A DNA stretch of 64,000 bases from assembly GCA_963819695.1 (NCBI GenBank), contig CAWFXD010000003.1, positions 310,001-374,000 on the forward strand, in the 5' to 3' direction. Numbering within the stretch: the first letter of the stretch is position 1; every line of letters begins with the position of its first letter. Below the pieces are notes generated by a model. It was not told the DNA's origin and did no database searches. It saw only the letters and a list, made by a program, of their open reading frames with translations. A program made the position numbers and the translations under genes. Source of the DNA: DASZIT01 sp963819695 (GTDB taxonomy: Bacteria; Actinomycetota; Acidimicrobiia; Acidimicrobiales; RAAP-2). Shown here piece by piece: positions 54,323 to 62,816 of the stretch.

Positions 54323-54964
54323 ATGAGTGATCATGCGCGAGACACCCCCAGGCTGATTGACCATGTCCGTGGCGTCCGCTACGGCGAGGTCATCGCGGTG
54401 TTCGCTCGCGATGGCCATTTCGAAGCCGAGGTGTTTGGCACTCAATTCCTAAATGACTGTCCCCAAGAGTTGTGGGACGGCCTCGAACCCTCGGCCATCG
54501 CCGCCGATCTCGGTGCCTCGGTCGTCAAGCTCAACGGTCCTCGGCACTGGGTCATCGACGGTATCGGACAGAAGGTGAACACTCTTGAACCTGTGTTGCG
54601 CGATTTCAACGGATTGCAGATGCGTCGCCTGGCCCTCATCGATCTGGGCGACGACCCGTCGACTTCCCCGTACACCGCAAGACACGTACATCGGGGTGCC
54701 GTCTTCTTCTTCGATTCGGGCAAACCCATCTACGAGCTCGTTGACCCCGACGGGCTCGCCTATGTCATGCAGGCGTACTGTTTGGGCGTGGACCCGACCG
54801 CCGACGAGGAGAGCCTTCTCTCGCTAGGTGATCGACTCGCTCTGCCCGATGGCTGGATCTATCGCGTCCGGGATCTGGACACTGAGCTCGTCGTCGATAC
54901 CACTGACAAGGTGGCGACCGTTCTTCAGGACGAGTTCGAGCACTCGTACACGTTGCCGGAGTAA
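54323..54964 (+). CDS. Conserved protein of unknown function
   Basis: 213 residues, not recognised as an enzyme. Segments include 'DHVRGVRYGEVIAVFARDGH', 'FLNDCPQELWDGL', 'LNGPRHWVIDGIG' and 'VYELVDPDG'-like 'IYELVDPDGLAYVMQAYCLG'. The later 'LPDGWIYRVRDLDTELVVDT' is a predicted strand pair. The composition is that of a soluble cytoplasmic protein. It has a strong AGGAGG site (54308-54313) before ATG 54323. It is the last host-type gene before the tRNA-Ala scar. Confidence 0.7.
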   Translation: MSDHARDTPRLIDHVRGVRYGEVIAVFARDGHFEAEVFGTQFLNDCPQELWDGLEPSAIAADLGASVVKLNGPRHWVIDGIGQKVNTLEPVLRDFNGLQMRRLALIDLGDDPSTSPYTARHVHRGAVFFFDSGKPIYELVDPDGLAYVMQAYCLGVDPTADEESLLSLGDRLALPDGWIYRVRDLDTELVVDTTDKVATVLQDEFEHSYTLPE

Positions 54965-55326
54965 GAGGTCGCAGGGTTGGCGGGGTCATTCCCGGAGATG
55001 GCTTGTCGGCGGTTGAGACCAGCCAACCGGAAGCTCCACGGCTGATCGCGGGCTTCCCCCGGTGTGCCTGGGACACTGAAACTGTCTAACAGCACCGAGA
55101 TTTGGCCATTTCGACCGCCGACTCATCGACAACTCATAGGTGGATGAGCCTGTCCATTCCAGCTTCTCGCTCGGCTCGCTCCTTTTGGGAAAGCAAAGTC
55201 ACGTCGAGTCACGTCGAGGGCACGTGGTCGAGGGCACGTGGCCGTTTTGGTGAAACCTGAGACGACTCCTCTTGGCTGACCAGGGGAAACTGACCGCGGG
55301 ACCAGGGGACCAGGGGAAACGCTGAG
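54965..55326. other. Gene-free stretch with short repeats, left of the tRNA-Ala fragment
   Basis: No supported gene. It contains gtcacgtcga repeated in tandem (55199-55218), cacgtggtcgaggg/cacgtgg repeats (55221-55241), and three copies of gaccagggg between 55278 and 55316, two of them extended as gaccaggggaaac. Repeats next to an attachment site may be recombinase-binding arms or may be unrelated. Confidence 0.4.
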
Positions 55327-55368
55327 TGGAGATGATGGGACTCGAACCCACGACCCCCTGCTTGCAAA
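55327..55368 (-). other. 3' half of tRNA-Ala(UGC): attachment-site scar
   Basis: Minus-strand sequence contains the anticodon loop TTTGCAA (anticodon TGC), the 3' anticodon stem GCAGG, variable loop GGGTC, T-arm with TTCGAGT, acceptor 3' strand CATCTCC and discriminator A. The 5' half is missing: the bases before the loop cannot pair with GCAGG. The acceptor strand carries the T that forms the alanine G3-U70 pair with a 5' GGGGATG. Such 3' tRNA fragments arise when an element integrates in a tRNA gene. The missing half would then lie at the far (right) end of the element. Confidence 0.8.
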
Positions 55369-55732
55369 TTTACCCGGCGCCGTTTTCGTGATCTGGCAGA
55401 ATCATCAAATCCCCTGCTCAAAGTCGATATTTGAGGCACCGTTGGTCACCGCTCAGAACCCCTATTCTCCGTTGCTACTGGCACGCCAATGGCACGAAAA
55501 CCCGGCCCGATGAACCCCTGCTGCAACGGCAGGGGGTTAGCGCCAGAACCGTTGTGCAAGTGGTCCAGCTTCAAGCCAGCTAACAGCCCTACAACTCCAC
55601 CCCGCCATGTGGCCGTTTGGGGGGGACGGTTACATCCTTCGCCGTCTCACGATAGAGACTTGGCCGGTCGGAACAAGTGCAGTCGGGGACCGGCGGATCT
55701 GTCGAATGAGGGTCCGCTAGGTGATACTGAGG
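55369..55732. other. Non-coding leader of the island between the tRNA scar and the IS
   Basis: I see no supported gene and no integrase. It contains ggcacgccaatggcacg (a GGCACG direct repeat at 55479-55495) and a short hairpin acccctgctgcaacggcagggg (55514-55535). The GGCACG pair could be an integrase arm site, by position only. Confidence 0.4.
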
Positions 55733-55756
55733 GGGTCCCCATTGTTGGTCCACCCG

Positions 55757-56640
55757 CTATGCGAGTGCTAGCTGTTGTTGGTTGAGCCAGGCTTCGACGA
55801 ACTCGACCGGGGTGAGCCAGCCGTGTGCGCTGTGAGGCCTGTTGATGTTGTAGTCGATTCTCCAGTCCTCCAGGAGGACCTTGGCCTCGAGCAGGGAGTC
55901 GAAGCGCTGGCCGTTCAGGTACTCGTCCCGTAGGCGGCCGTTGAACGACTCGATCCAGGCGTTCTGCCATGGTGACCCGGGATCGATGAAGACGGTGTCG
56001 GTGCCGTTGAACCGGCACCAGTCGGCCACTGCGTAGGCGATGAACTCGGGCCCGTGGTCGAAGCGCACATAGGCCGGTGCGCCACGCTCGGCGGCCAGGC
56101 GGTCGAGGCAGGCCACCACCCCGTCGGCGTCGATGGACCGCTCGATGTCGATGGCCAGGCACTCACGGCTGTACTCGTCGATGACGTTCAAGAGCTTGAG
56201 CATCCTCCCGTCGGAGGTCTGGTCGAACTGGAAGTCGAGGGCCCAGACGACGTTCGGCCGGATCGGGCAGAAGGCCCCGACGTTCACCCCGATGCCCCGC
56301 AGCGGACGCTTCTTCTTCCGATAGGGCACCCGCAGGCCTTCTGCCCGCCAGAGCCGGTGGATCCGCTTGTCGTTGACCCGCCAGCCGGCGTCTCTGGCCG
56401 CCTTGGCGGCCCGCCTCCAGCCCCAGCGCGGCCGGCGGAGAGAGAAGTCCCGAAGGAACGCTCGCAGCGCCAGCTCGTCGTCGGTCGGGACCGGAGGCGG
56501 GAGGCGCTGGGTGGAGCGGGGTTGGCCGACGACCCGACAGGCCCGCCGTTCTGTCACCCCGAACTGCTCTTGGAGGGCCACCACGGCCCGCCGGCGGCGG
56601 TCCGGGGTCAGAAGTTTCCCCGGTTCAGCTCCTTCAGCAT
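55757..56640 (-). CDS. IS3-family transposase OrfB (DDE integrase core)
   Basis: About 290 residues in its own frame. The N-terminal HTH_21-like region ('LRAFLRDFSLRRPRWGWRRA', 'RIHRLWRAEGLRVPYRKKKR') is followed by the rve catalytic core. The first Asp is in 'NVVWALDFQFDQTSDGRMLK', the second in 'VRFDHGPEFIAYAVADWC', and the Glu in 'SPWQNAWIESFNGRLRDEYL'. The three acidic residues are all present. The C-terminus 'YNINRPHSAHGWLTPVEFVE' is typical. The start is not fixed: OrfB is normally made as a frameshift fusion with OrfA. Here the frame is open back to 56935. Confidence 0.85.
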
Positions 56641-56887
56641 GTCGATGTCGAGGGCCTGATCGGCCACGATCTTCTTCAGCCGGCCGTTCTCCTTCTCGAG
56701 CTCTCTGAGCTTCTTGGCGTCGTCGGCCTTCATGCCCCCGTATTGGTTCTTCCATCGGTACCAGGTGGCCTCGGTGATTTCGAGGTGGCGGGCCACCTCT
56801 TCTACGATCTGGCCCTGGTTGAGGAGCTTGTCGCCCTCGGCCAGCTTCCGGATCGATCTGTTCGGGCGTATGCCGTCGGTTCTTCAT
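56608..56887 (-). pseudogene. IS3-family transposase OrfA, one frameshift near its start
   Basis: The start is ATG 56887 ('MKNRRHTPEQI') with AAGGAGG upstream. The rest ('RKLAEGDKLLNQGQIVEEVA', 'RHLEITEATWYRWKNQYGGM', 'LRELEKENGRLKKIVADQAL') is in another frame, joined near 56854. There 'cagatcgatccgg' appears in place of an expected cagatcatccgg, an extra G. OrfA is the helix-turn-helix DNA-binding part with a leucine-zipper-like end. The indel would disable the IS unless it is a sequence error. Confidence 0.7.
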
Positions 56888-57209
56888 TGCTGTGCTGTCC
56901 TCCTTGCCCCATTTTGAGGCATCGGACTCGCACAACGGGTGGATCAGTTCATGGGGACCCGGTCAATACTTTGATGGGTGGGAAAGTGAGCTGGGGCTGG
57001 ACCGTCCCAACGACCCCGACCCGATGGTGGAGATCCAGGCAGTCAAATCCGCACTAGCCCTCTTTCTGCTGAGCGTCAGAGTATCGCTGAAGATCCCGAT
57101 TGACTGATGACAGTCAGCCATCGCGATTTTTTTTCTGTGTATCCACGGGGTGCGGCGACCAAAGCGATGGCCCGCGTACTGGGTCCTCTGCGCGGATACT
57201 CTTCGCGGG

Positions 57210-58186
57210 GTGAGCGAACTCATTTACCACTACACGACGGCCACGGGTCTCCTCGGTATTCTTAGGGATTCGCAACTACTCGCAACCGACATCAATTTCC
57301 TTAACGACAGATCCGAATGGGACTACCAAGTCGACACCGCGAGATCCGCCGGCCTCTGGCTCGATTCGCTATCGCCGGAGCCAAGAGCAAAACCCTTCGC
57401 GAAGCACTGGTCCTATTGGCTCCGGAACTTCGCGATTCTCGACAGCACACGCCTTCATTGCGTCGCCTGTTTCTGCTCCCAAGGCGATCTGCTCTCCCAG
57501 TGCGCGGGTACGCAGGAAGCGAGGGCTTCGCCATCGGATTCGAATCAACTACCTGCTTCAACCAGATCCACAAGCCGCGGCCGGTGATCTACGAACCTCA
57601 AGCCCAGGAATCCCTGATCCAATCCGAGCTGAGCCAGATACTTGCCACTTGGCCCCACCGCCACAAGCAACCTCGCCACGGACAATACGACGGTGTGGCT
57701 GGAGCAATGCTCGAACACGTCTCACAAATCCTGGCGAGGTTCAAGGACGACAGCTTCGCCGAAGAGAAGGAGTGGCGAGTATGGACTTCCGCACCAATCG
57801 GACCTCCGTACGCTGAACCATCTCCGGCGGCTCGCATGAACCGCTCCCGTCTAGTTCCCTACGTCCCTCTCAAGTTTGATACGTCCGTTGCACATCCCAT
57901 CAAGTCCATTGTGATTGGCCCATCAAGCGATCCTCGAAGCTCACGCCGGGCAGTCTCCGTACTGCTGGGATCGCTAGGTCTCCAAGAGGCTATTGAGATA
58001 TACGAATCAGCAATCCCCCTGCGCACGAATCACAATGCCAATCTGAATCAGTTGGTTAAGAACCTGGATGACAACGTCGATGCACTCAATGCAGGGGTCG
58101 TTGCAGCGCTAGCAGCTACGTCCAATCGCTCACCGGTCGACCGAAGGCGCTTCGTCCTGGCTGCCACCGTCGATCGCCACACCTGA
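57210..58186 (+). pseudogene. DUF2971 protein, one frameshift
   Basis: Reconstructed product of about 325 residues. It starts at GTG 57210 with 'LIYHYTTATGLLGILRDSQL', 'ATDINFLNDRSEW' and 'VACFCSQGDLLSQ', all DUF2971 features. In the next frame it continues 'RGYAGSEGFAIGF', 'FKDDSFAEEKEWRVW' and 'PLKFDTSVAHPIKSIVIGPS'. The break is near 57503, where 'SQ-tg-cgcgggtac' lacks one base of an expected W codon. DUF2971 proteins are frequent in phage-defence and mobile regions, but the activity is not established. The 3' end overlaps the convergent HEPN-like gene by 57 bases. Confidence 0.7.
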
Positions 58187-58756
58187 GTCCAGCTGCCCAA
58201 TTGCCTCGTCGACGGAAATCGGCGGTTTAGCCAGCATGGTTTTCAGTATCCGGTCCCTTTCCCGTCTTTCTAGTAGGCCTGCTTCAAACCGCGGCCCAAC
58301 CTCAGTCTGCAACTCACCACGAACGGATTCAGCTTCGGCGATCTTCCGATTCATATCAGCGCTGGTCACTTCCACAACCTTGTTCTCGCCGTCTCGCATT
58401 CTCAGGTAATAGACAATCCCGTTTGTGAAGGTACCCGATGACGTCGTTGGCAATTGATGTGCCAACATGTTCCTGAATGTATTGAGTTCCTTGAGTCGGC
58501 CCACCACGTCCATCTGAAGACCGTATATGGTGGCCACACCTCTTAGAGCCTCAATCTTCTGGCTCAATGACATACGAGCGAACACCACGGTCAGCAAGTC
58601 ATAGTGCATGTATTCAGGGACTCCAAATGCTTCCGACAGTGCGAGCCCCAGAGCTAGCTCTACATCGTTTATGGCGCCAATGAACTCTCCTCGCTGCTCA
58701 TTTGCTTCTCTGTGCACCCGATCCGAAATATTTGGATCATTGCCGGTCCAGCTCAC
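58130..58756 (-). CDS. HEPN-like protein with RNMLAH motif
   Basis: 208 residues, all-helical. 'AINDVELALGLALSEAFG' and 'MSLSQKIEALRGVATIYGLQ' precede 'LKELNTFRNMLAHQLP', which contains R-x4-H in the form RNMLAH. That is the typical HEPN ribonuclease signature (R-N/D-x3-H). A beta segment 'GIVYYLRMRDGENKVVEVT' and a long charged C-terminal helix follow. HEPN proteins act as RNases in toxin-antitoxin and abortive-infection systems. A non-catalytic role is possible, and no partner antitoxin was found. It is intact and convergent with the DUF2971 gene. Confidence 0.6.
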   Translation of the reverse strand: MSWTGNDPNISDRVHREANEQRGEFIGAINDVELALGLALSEAFGVPEYMHYDLLTVVFARMSLSQKIEALRGVATIYGLQMDVVGRLKELNTFRNMLAHQLPTTSSGTFTNGIVYYLRMRDGENKVVEVTSADMNRKIAEAESVRGELQTEVGPRFEAGLLERRERDRILKTMLAKPPISVDEAIGQLDSGVAIDGGSQDEAPSVDR

Positions 58757-59121
58757 GATGCCTCCACGCTCGCCTCAATGTTGTCACCACCTCACGGTTG
58801 ACAACTGGCCAAGATTCTTATTGCCCGTAGGATCACTTCTGTGAGATTCAGTCTGACAGCCCTGCTCCGTCGCCAAGCGAGAGCGAGTCCTCGGCTCATT
58901 CAACGCTTCCGCCGAAGTGAACGTGACCGGATGCTCTTCCTGGTCCAAACGAACGACCCAGATTTGCAACTCCCAAAGGTGGGGGCATGCCAGGTCTCAT
59001 GGAATCCGGTCGAGTGGCTGGACTCCAAACGCCAGCCGACGAACTGAGAGCAGGTGCGGGGTCCCCGAAGGCCAGGAGAGTAACCCTGTGGTATCTCGGG
59101 ATTGGGTTGAAAGAGGCCAAG
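58757..59121. other. Gene-poor stretch right of the HEPN-like gene
   Basis: I see no gene I can support. A 68-codon plus-strand reading from a GTG at 58841 lacks a ribosome-binding site and recognisable domain, and its residues (Arg/Ser/Gln-rich) look random. The base composition is lower in GC than the host region. Confidence 0.4.
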
Positions 59122-59253
59122 TTACTGCCCGAGGTTGTGGCGCACCAAGCCGATTGCCACGTATACGACGAACAACAGCGGGACGAACACTGCCAAAGTA
59201 ATCACCGTCGCCACCGCCCGAATACTGCTGAACGGCAGCGCCGAGGGAAACAT
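59122..59253 (-). CDS. Possible 43-residue single-pass membrane microprotein
   Basis: From ATG 59253 the minus strand encodes MFPSALPFSSIRAVATVITL, continuing with a hydrophobic run 'AVFVPLLFVVYVAIG' and a short basic end 'LVRHNLGQ'. This makes one convincing membrane helix. The ribosome-binding site is weak. There is no family match I can name. It could be a chance reading, so confidence is low. Confidence 0.3.
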   Translation of the reverse strand: MFPSALPFSSIRAVATVITLAVFVPLLFVVYVAIGLVRHNLGQ

Positions 59254-59459
59254 ACTCGAAGGCAGTGGCTCATTCCGCTACCGGCTAGACGGCTACACCG
59301 GCGCCCTATGGGCAATCGACGCCCGCCCACTCGGAGATAGCCGCGCTACTGTCTCCGTCCATTTCGGTCATGGCCCGACACTCACGTACGAACTCGACAT
59401 GTTCGACAGCACGCCCCGATTGATCCCGCCGCCAACTACCACCTAATCAGCGTGCCCGG

Positions 59460-61580
59460 TCAGCTGGTGGCGTCGCCGTCACCACTCCCGTCGCCATCAC
59501 CGCTCCCGTCGCCGTCACCGCTCCCGTCGCCGTCACCGCTCCCGTCGCCGTCACCGCTCCCGTCGTCGTTTCCATCCTCGTCGGCCGTGTCGGCTCGGCT
59601 CGCGGCCGACTTCTCAAGGCGCTCGATTAGGTCGGCCAGTCGGCCTACTTCGCGTGCTTCTCAAGGTACTCGGCATAACTCTTCGAGCGCGCCGTTGATC
59701 AGGTCGTCGTACGTCTTCACAGCGGGCGTTGATACTGCGGAGCGCTTGGTCGACTTCTTCGGGACCGACGTTGTCCGGAGGCTTGCCGAGCACGGCGATG
59801 CACTCGATCGCTCTCGGCTCGTCGGGAAAGTTCTCCTCCAGACACTTCAACAGTGCGTTGCGATACTTCCCGAGTTGGTCGAGCAGTTGACCGGTCGTGA
59901 CCGAGACGCTGTATCGCTTCAGCTCGATGATGAGTGCTTTCCGGCTGCGGTTCGGTACTTGATGTCCCATCGCGCCTTCTTCTCTTCGGCAGAGAGCTTG
60001 GCCGTGATCTTCGCGAACTCCTTGCGTGACACGCTCCTCGATCAGTACGTTCGTCGCAGCGCGTCCCAGGATGGGTCGATCAGCCAGATGTGCTCGAAGA
60101 GATGCTGTTGCAATACCTTCTCCTTCTCGTCGGCGTCGACAAGCCCGTGAACGACTTGATCACCGTCATGCGCCCCTTGGCGATCTCGCCGTACTGCGCG
60201 GCCTCGAGCTCGTCGATGCCCGCGAAGGCCTCCCCGATGAGGTCGAGCTGGCTCGCGCTTTCGAGCGTGTCGATCTTGCTGAGAAGGTCGGGTAGCGCAG
60301 CTTTTCGAACGCGAGGATGCAGTTCTTGTACAACTCGAGTCGGTCGGCCTCGTTCTCAAGCGACATGTCTCCGATCTTCCCGAAGAGCTGCTTCGCGTAG
60401 ACTCTTCCAGTCCCCGTGAGCCCGTCGTACCACTCCTTCACGACCGGGTTCTTGATGGCCTTGTCGAGCGCGTGCTTGCGGCGCGCAGCGAGCCACGAGC
60501 TTCCGACCGTCTTCAGGACCTCGGTCTTGGATACGTCTTCAGGGCGATGAACCGTTCGTCATTCTCCTTGAGGCTCTGGCGGTCGCTCGTCGCGATATCG
60601 TCAGCCTTGTCGTCGTCGACGAAGTCCGCGTGGATCTCTCCCATCAGGTACTTCGAATAGACGCCGGTGGCCTTCACCGCCGAAAGAAGATCCTCATGGA
60701 TGAGCTTGCCCCGGGACGAGTACGGGGATGACATTGGTCTCCTCGTCAATGTTCTTCTGCTCGTCGACGGTTCCCACCCAGCCGGTGACGGTCCACCCTT
60801 GGCCTTGTCGACATCACCCGTCGAGGCGGTATGCCTTCACCGCGCCTTGACACAGAATTCTCGTACTTGTCCTCCACGTCGCCCAAGCGACCAGAGATAC
60901 TCGATCTTCTTGTAGAAGTCACGGTCGGTGACACCGATCTCCTGGCCGTTGACCTTGACGAGGAACTTGTTTTCCGGGCCGATAATGCTAAAACGGCGGG
61001 CAAGCCGCCTACGCAAGTACACCACCGTCGATTCAGTCGGAGATGGCAACAGATCCGTCAACGTGATGCGTGTACCCGCAGTCACGTCGATGTCGCCGGA
61101 CGCGATCGCATCCGGGTGGTAGTCGCCTTCCTCGGCTGTCATCTGCTCGCGGATTGCGTCGGCTCGGAGGATCAGACCAGCCCACGCTCCATCCTTCGAA
61201 CGTTTCGACCTGGATCGTGTTCGCGATCGCGAACAGCGAGAGCTTGCCGATGCCCTTCCGGCCCATGACGTGACGACCGCTCGGCGTCTCCGAGAGTCCC
61301 TTGTCGCGGCGTCGGTATCCGACGTACAGGAAGCGCGTGTTCAGATCTCCGCCGTCATTCCGATACCGTTGTCCGTGACAGTGATAGCGCCTGCCGTCTT
61401 GTCGATGTCGATCGTTACGACGGTGGCGTCCGCGTCCCAGGAGTTGGCTACAACCTCCGAGATGACCGCGGGAATGTTGCTGTAAAGGTTGAGCCCGAGG
61501 TGGTCCAGCACGCTGAGGCTCAGCCTCATCGTGTACTCGGGCCGGTTGTCGGCAGGGGTGACTGCGGACTCTGCGCTCAT
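59460..61580 (-). pseudogene. Hsp90-like ATPase with C-terminal PD-(D/E)XK-type nuclease (BbrUII/HgiDII restriction-enzyme-like), many frameshifts
   Basis: Reconstructed length about 700 residues, read in order through many frame changes. The N-terminus has a GHKL ATPase ('VLDHLGLNLYSNIPAVISEV', 'VANSWDADA', 'VTDNGIGM', 'MGRKGIGKLSLFAIA'). A transducer-like part follows ('GTRITLTDLLPS', 'FSIIGPENKFLVKVNGQEIG', 'KLIHEDLLSAVKATGVYSKY', 'LQQHLFEHIWLIDPSWDAL'). Then comes 'RWDIKYR' and 'ALIIELKRYSVSVTTGQLLD', a D...ELK nuclease signature, and a C-terminal (GSGDGD) repeat tail. At least seven breaks occur (for example near 61345, 61172, 60890, 60715, 60300). A restriction-enzyme role is inferred from domain similarity. 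Confidence 0.6.
59472..59561. repeat. 18-bp tandem repeat, five copies
   Basis: Units starting gtcgccgtcaccgctccc run from 59472 to 59561 with two substitutions in the first two copies. On the minus strand they encode repeated Gly-Ser-Gly-Asp-Gly-Asp at the C-terminus of the ATPase/nuclease reading. Because the unit is a multiple of three, copy-number changes would keep the frame. Confidence 0.8.
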
Positions 61581-61956
61581 GGGGCCACCAGCATGCCCGA
61601 TCGGTGGAATGTCTGGGACGTCGGCGCTGGTCGTTGCCGGTTGCCAAAGCCTGCCAGAGCCGGGTTGGAGTGGATCTGATGGAGTGCCGCTTCATTTTGT
61701 GATGCCGTTATGGGGGGTTTCAGATGTCCAGCGTGAGCTGTGGACGTCCACAGAAACGTCCACACCAGGCGAATTCCCGATTTTCTCCTATCCCGGTCAG
61801 ATCAGGGCAGTCAAGGCCGGCCAGAGGGCCGCCCGCAGGGGCAGCCTTGACGGCCCGGATCAGCGCCGGAGACAGAATGGGGATGGCCGGGCGGACCCGG
61901 CCGGCCTGGGAGCCAGTCGTCCTTCGGGCCAGGCGCTGGACTGCCAGCATGGAAGG
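61581..61956. other. Intergenic stretch between divergent island genes
   Basis: No supported gene. It contains a 12-bp perfect palindrome gtggacgtccac (61740-61751) followed by acgtccac (61757-61764), and a gtcaaggc/gccttgac inverted repeat (61810-61817, 61844-61851). These lie between the start of the ATPase gene (minus) and the Ig-like gene (plus), so they could be promoter operators. Confidence 0.4.
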
Positions 61957-62744
61957 GTGCCGCAACGACCGCCTGCCATTCCGTCGGACCGAGCCCACAT
62001 CTGGGTCAGCTCGAAGGTCGTGCCGGTGAAGGGATCGGACCTGGCCGCCTTTGTGATCAACCCCACCGACCGGGGTCTCCAATACGGCGTCCTCGATACA
62101 TCCCGACCGGTGGTCGGGAGAGGCCTGGGAGCCGTTCGGTGCGTGGACAACTTCGCTGGACGGCTGGGGCGGGTTGGGGCTCTTTCGGCGGGCCTGCCGG
62201 CCCGGTTCGGACCATCGGGTTGGTAGCCGAGGCCCGGGGTGTGGGACCTGGTGAGTGCTTCTCTGTCCCGCCGTTGCAACCCGGGTGGTATCGGATCGGG
62301 CATGGCGAGGCCTACGGCATGTTCGAAGTGACCGAGACCGCACCGATGACCCCACCCCTTAGAGGGCAGTCGGCGACGGGAGCCTTGGTGACGATGAGGC
62401 CCACCCTGTTTGGACCGTCAGGCGAAACCGCTCGTCTTTCCGGGATACTTCGATCGCCCGGGGGTCACCACCTCCGAGGACTATGACCAGTTCAACAGGG
62501 GCTTCGACCCCGAGGTGATGGTCGAGCATTGGGAGGACGGGGATTGGACGTCCTTGTCGACGATCGTGGTTCAGATTGTGTCCAGGCCGATCGAGGGCCT
62601 GCCGGAAACTCAGGTTCGCGGTACCGGGCTTGCCTCTCGGGACGTACCGACTGAAATGGCGTCACCTTGAGGCGGGAGACCTCACTCGAGTCTTCTGGAT
62701 CGTCGACTCGCTGCCGGACGATCCCACTCCCTCTGGCCGGTAAC
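61957..62744 (+). pseudogene. Bacterial Ig-like (PF20251-type) protein, broken by frameshifts
   Basis: Fragments in consecutive frames form one product: 'HIWVSSKVVPVKGSDLAAFV', 'INPTDRGLQYGVL', then 'GECFSVPPLQPGWYRIGHGE' (with the typical 'L.PG.YR' ending), then 'VTTSEDYDQFNRGFDPEVMV' and finally 'LPLGTYRLKWRHLEAGDLTR' to a stop at 62744. This resembles bacterial Ig-like domains of secreted proteins, probably two copies. At least three breaks occur. The true start is unknown: GTG 61957 is the first in frame and has no proper ribosome-binding site. Confidence 0.4.
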
Positions 62745-62816
62745 AACTTGAGGGCGGGGTTAGCTTTGCAGCGTCAGTGCAAGTGTGTGACTAACAAATG
62801 AGGGCGGGTCAGTTCC

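Larger units (their letters stand above)
55733..56960 (-). mobile_element. IS3-family insertion sequence, about 1.23 kb
   Basis: Bounded by imperfect inverted ends: left 55733-55765 (GGGTCCCCATTGTTGGTCCA...) and right 56927-56960, which read as inverted copies with about 25 of 33 positions matching and one gap. It contains orfA and orfB of an IS3-type transposase (IS407-like by residue pattern, moderately sure). The orfB stop (TAG, 55759-55757) lies inside the left inverted repeat. I could not identify a clean target duplication. Confidence 0.8.

Noticed and set aside
55489..55785. Plus-strand reading before the IS as an integrase remnant
   Set aside because: It shows no tyrosine-recombinase motifs and runs into the IS end. 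It has no support.
59135..59446. Plus-strand small protein reading ('SFRYRLDGYTGALWAIDARP')
   Set aside because: It looks somewhat protein-like but has no ribosome-binding site or known family, and it overlaps the candidate membrane microprotein. I could not support it.
59472..59561. Possible CRISPR array
   Set aside because: The 18-base units are contiguous with no spacers and encode a protein repeat.
59460..61580. Programmed ribosomal frameshifting as explanation for the many frames
   Set aside because: At least seven shifts in both directions without slippery sites or structures are not compatible with programmed events.
61720..62355. Minus-strand reading opposite the Ig-like gene
   Set aside because: Its composition is Arg/Pro/Ser-rich without domain, and the plus strand carries recognisable Ig-like segments.
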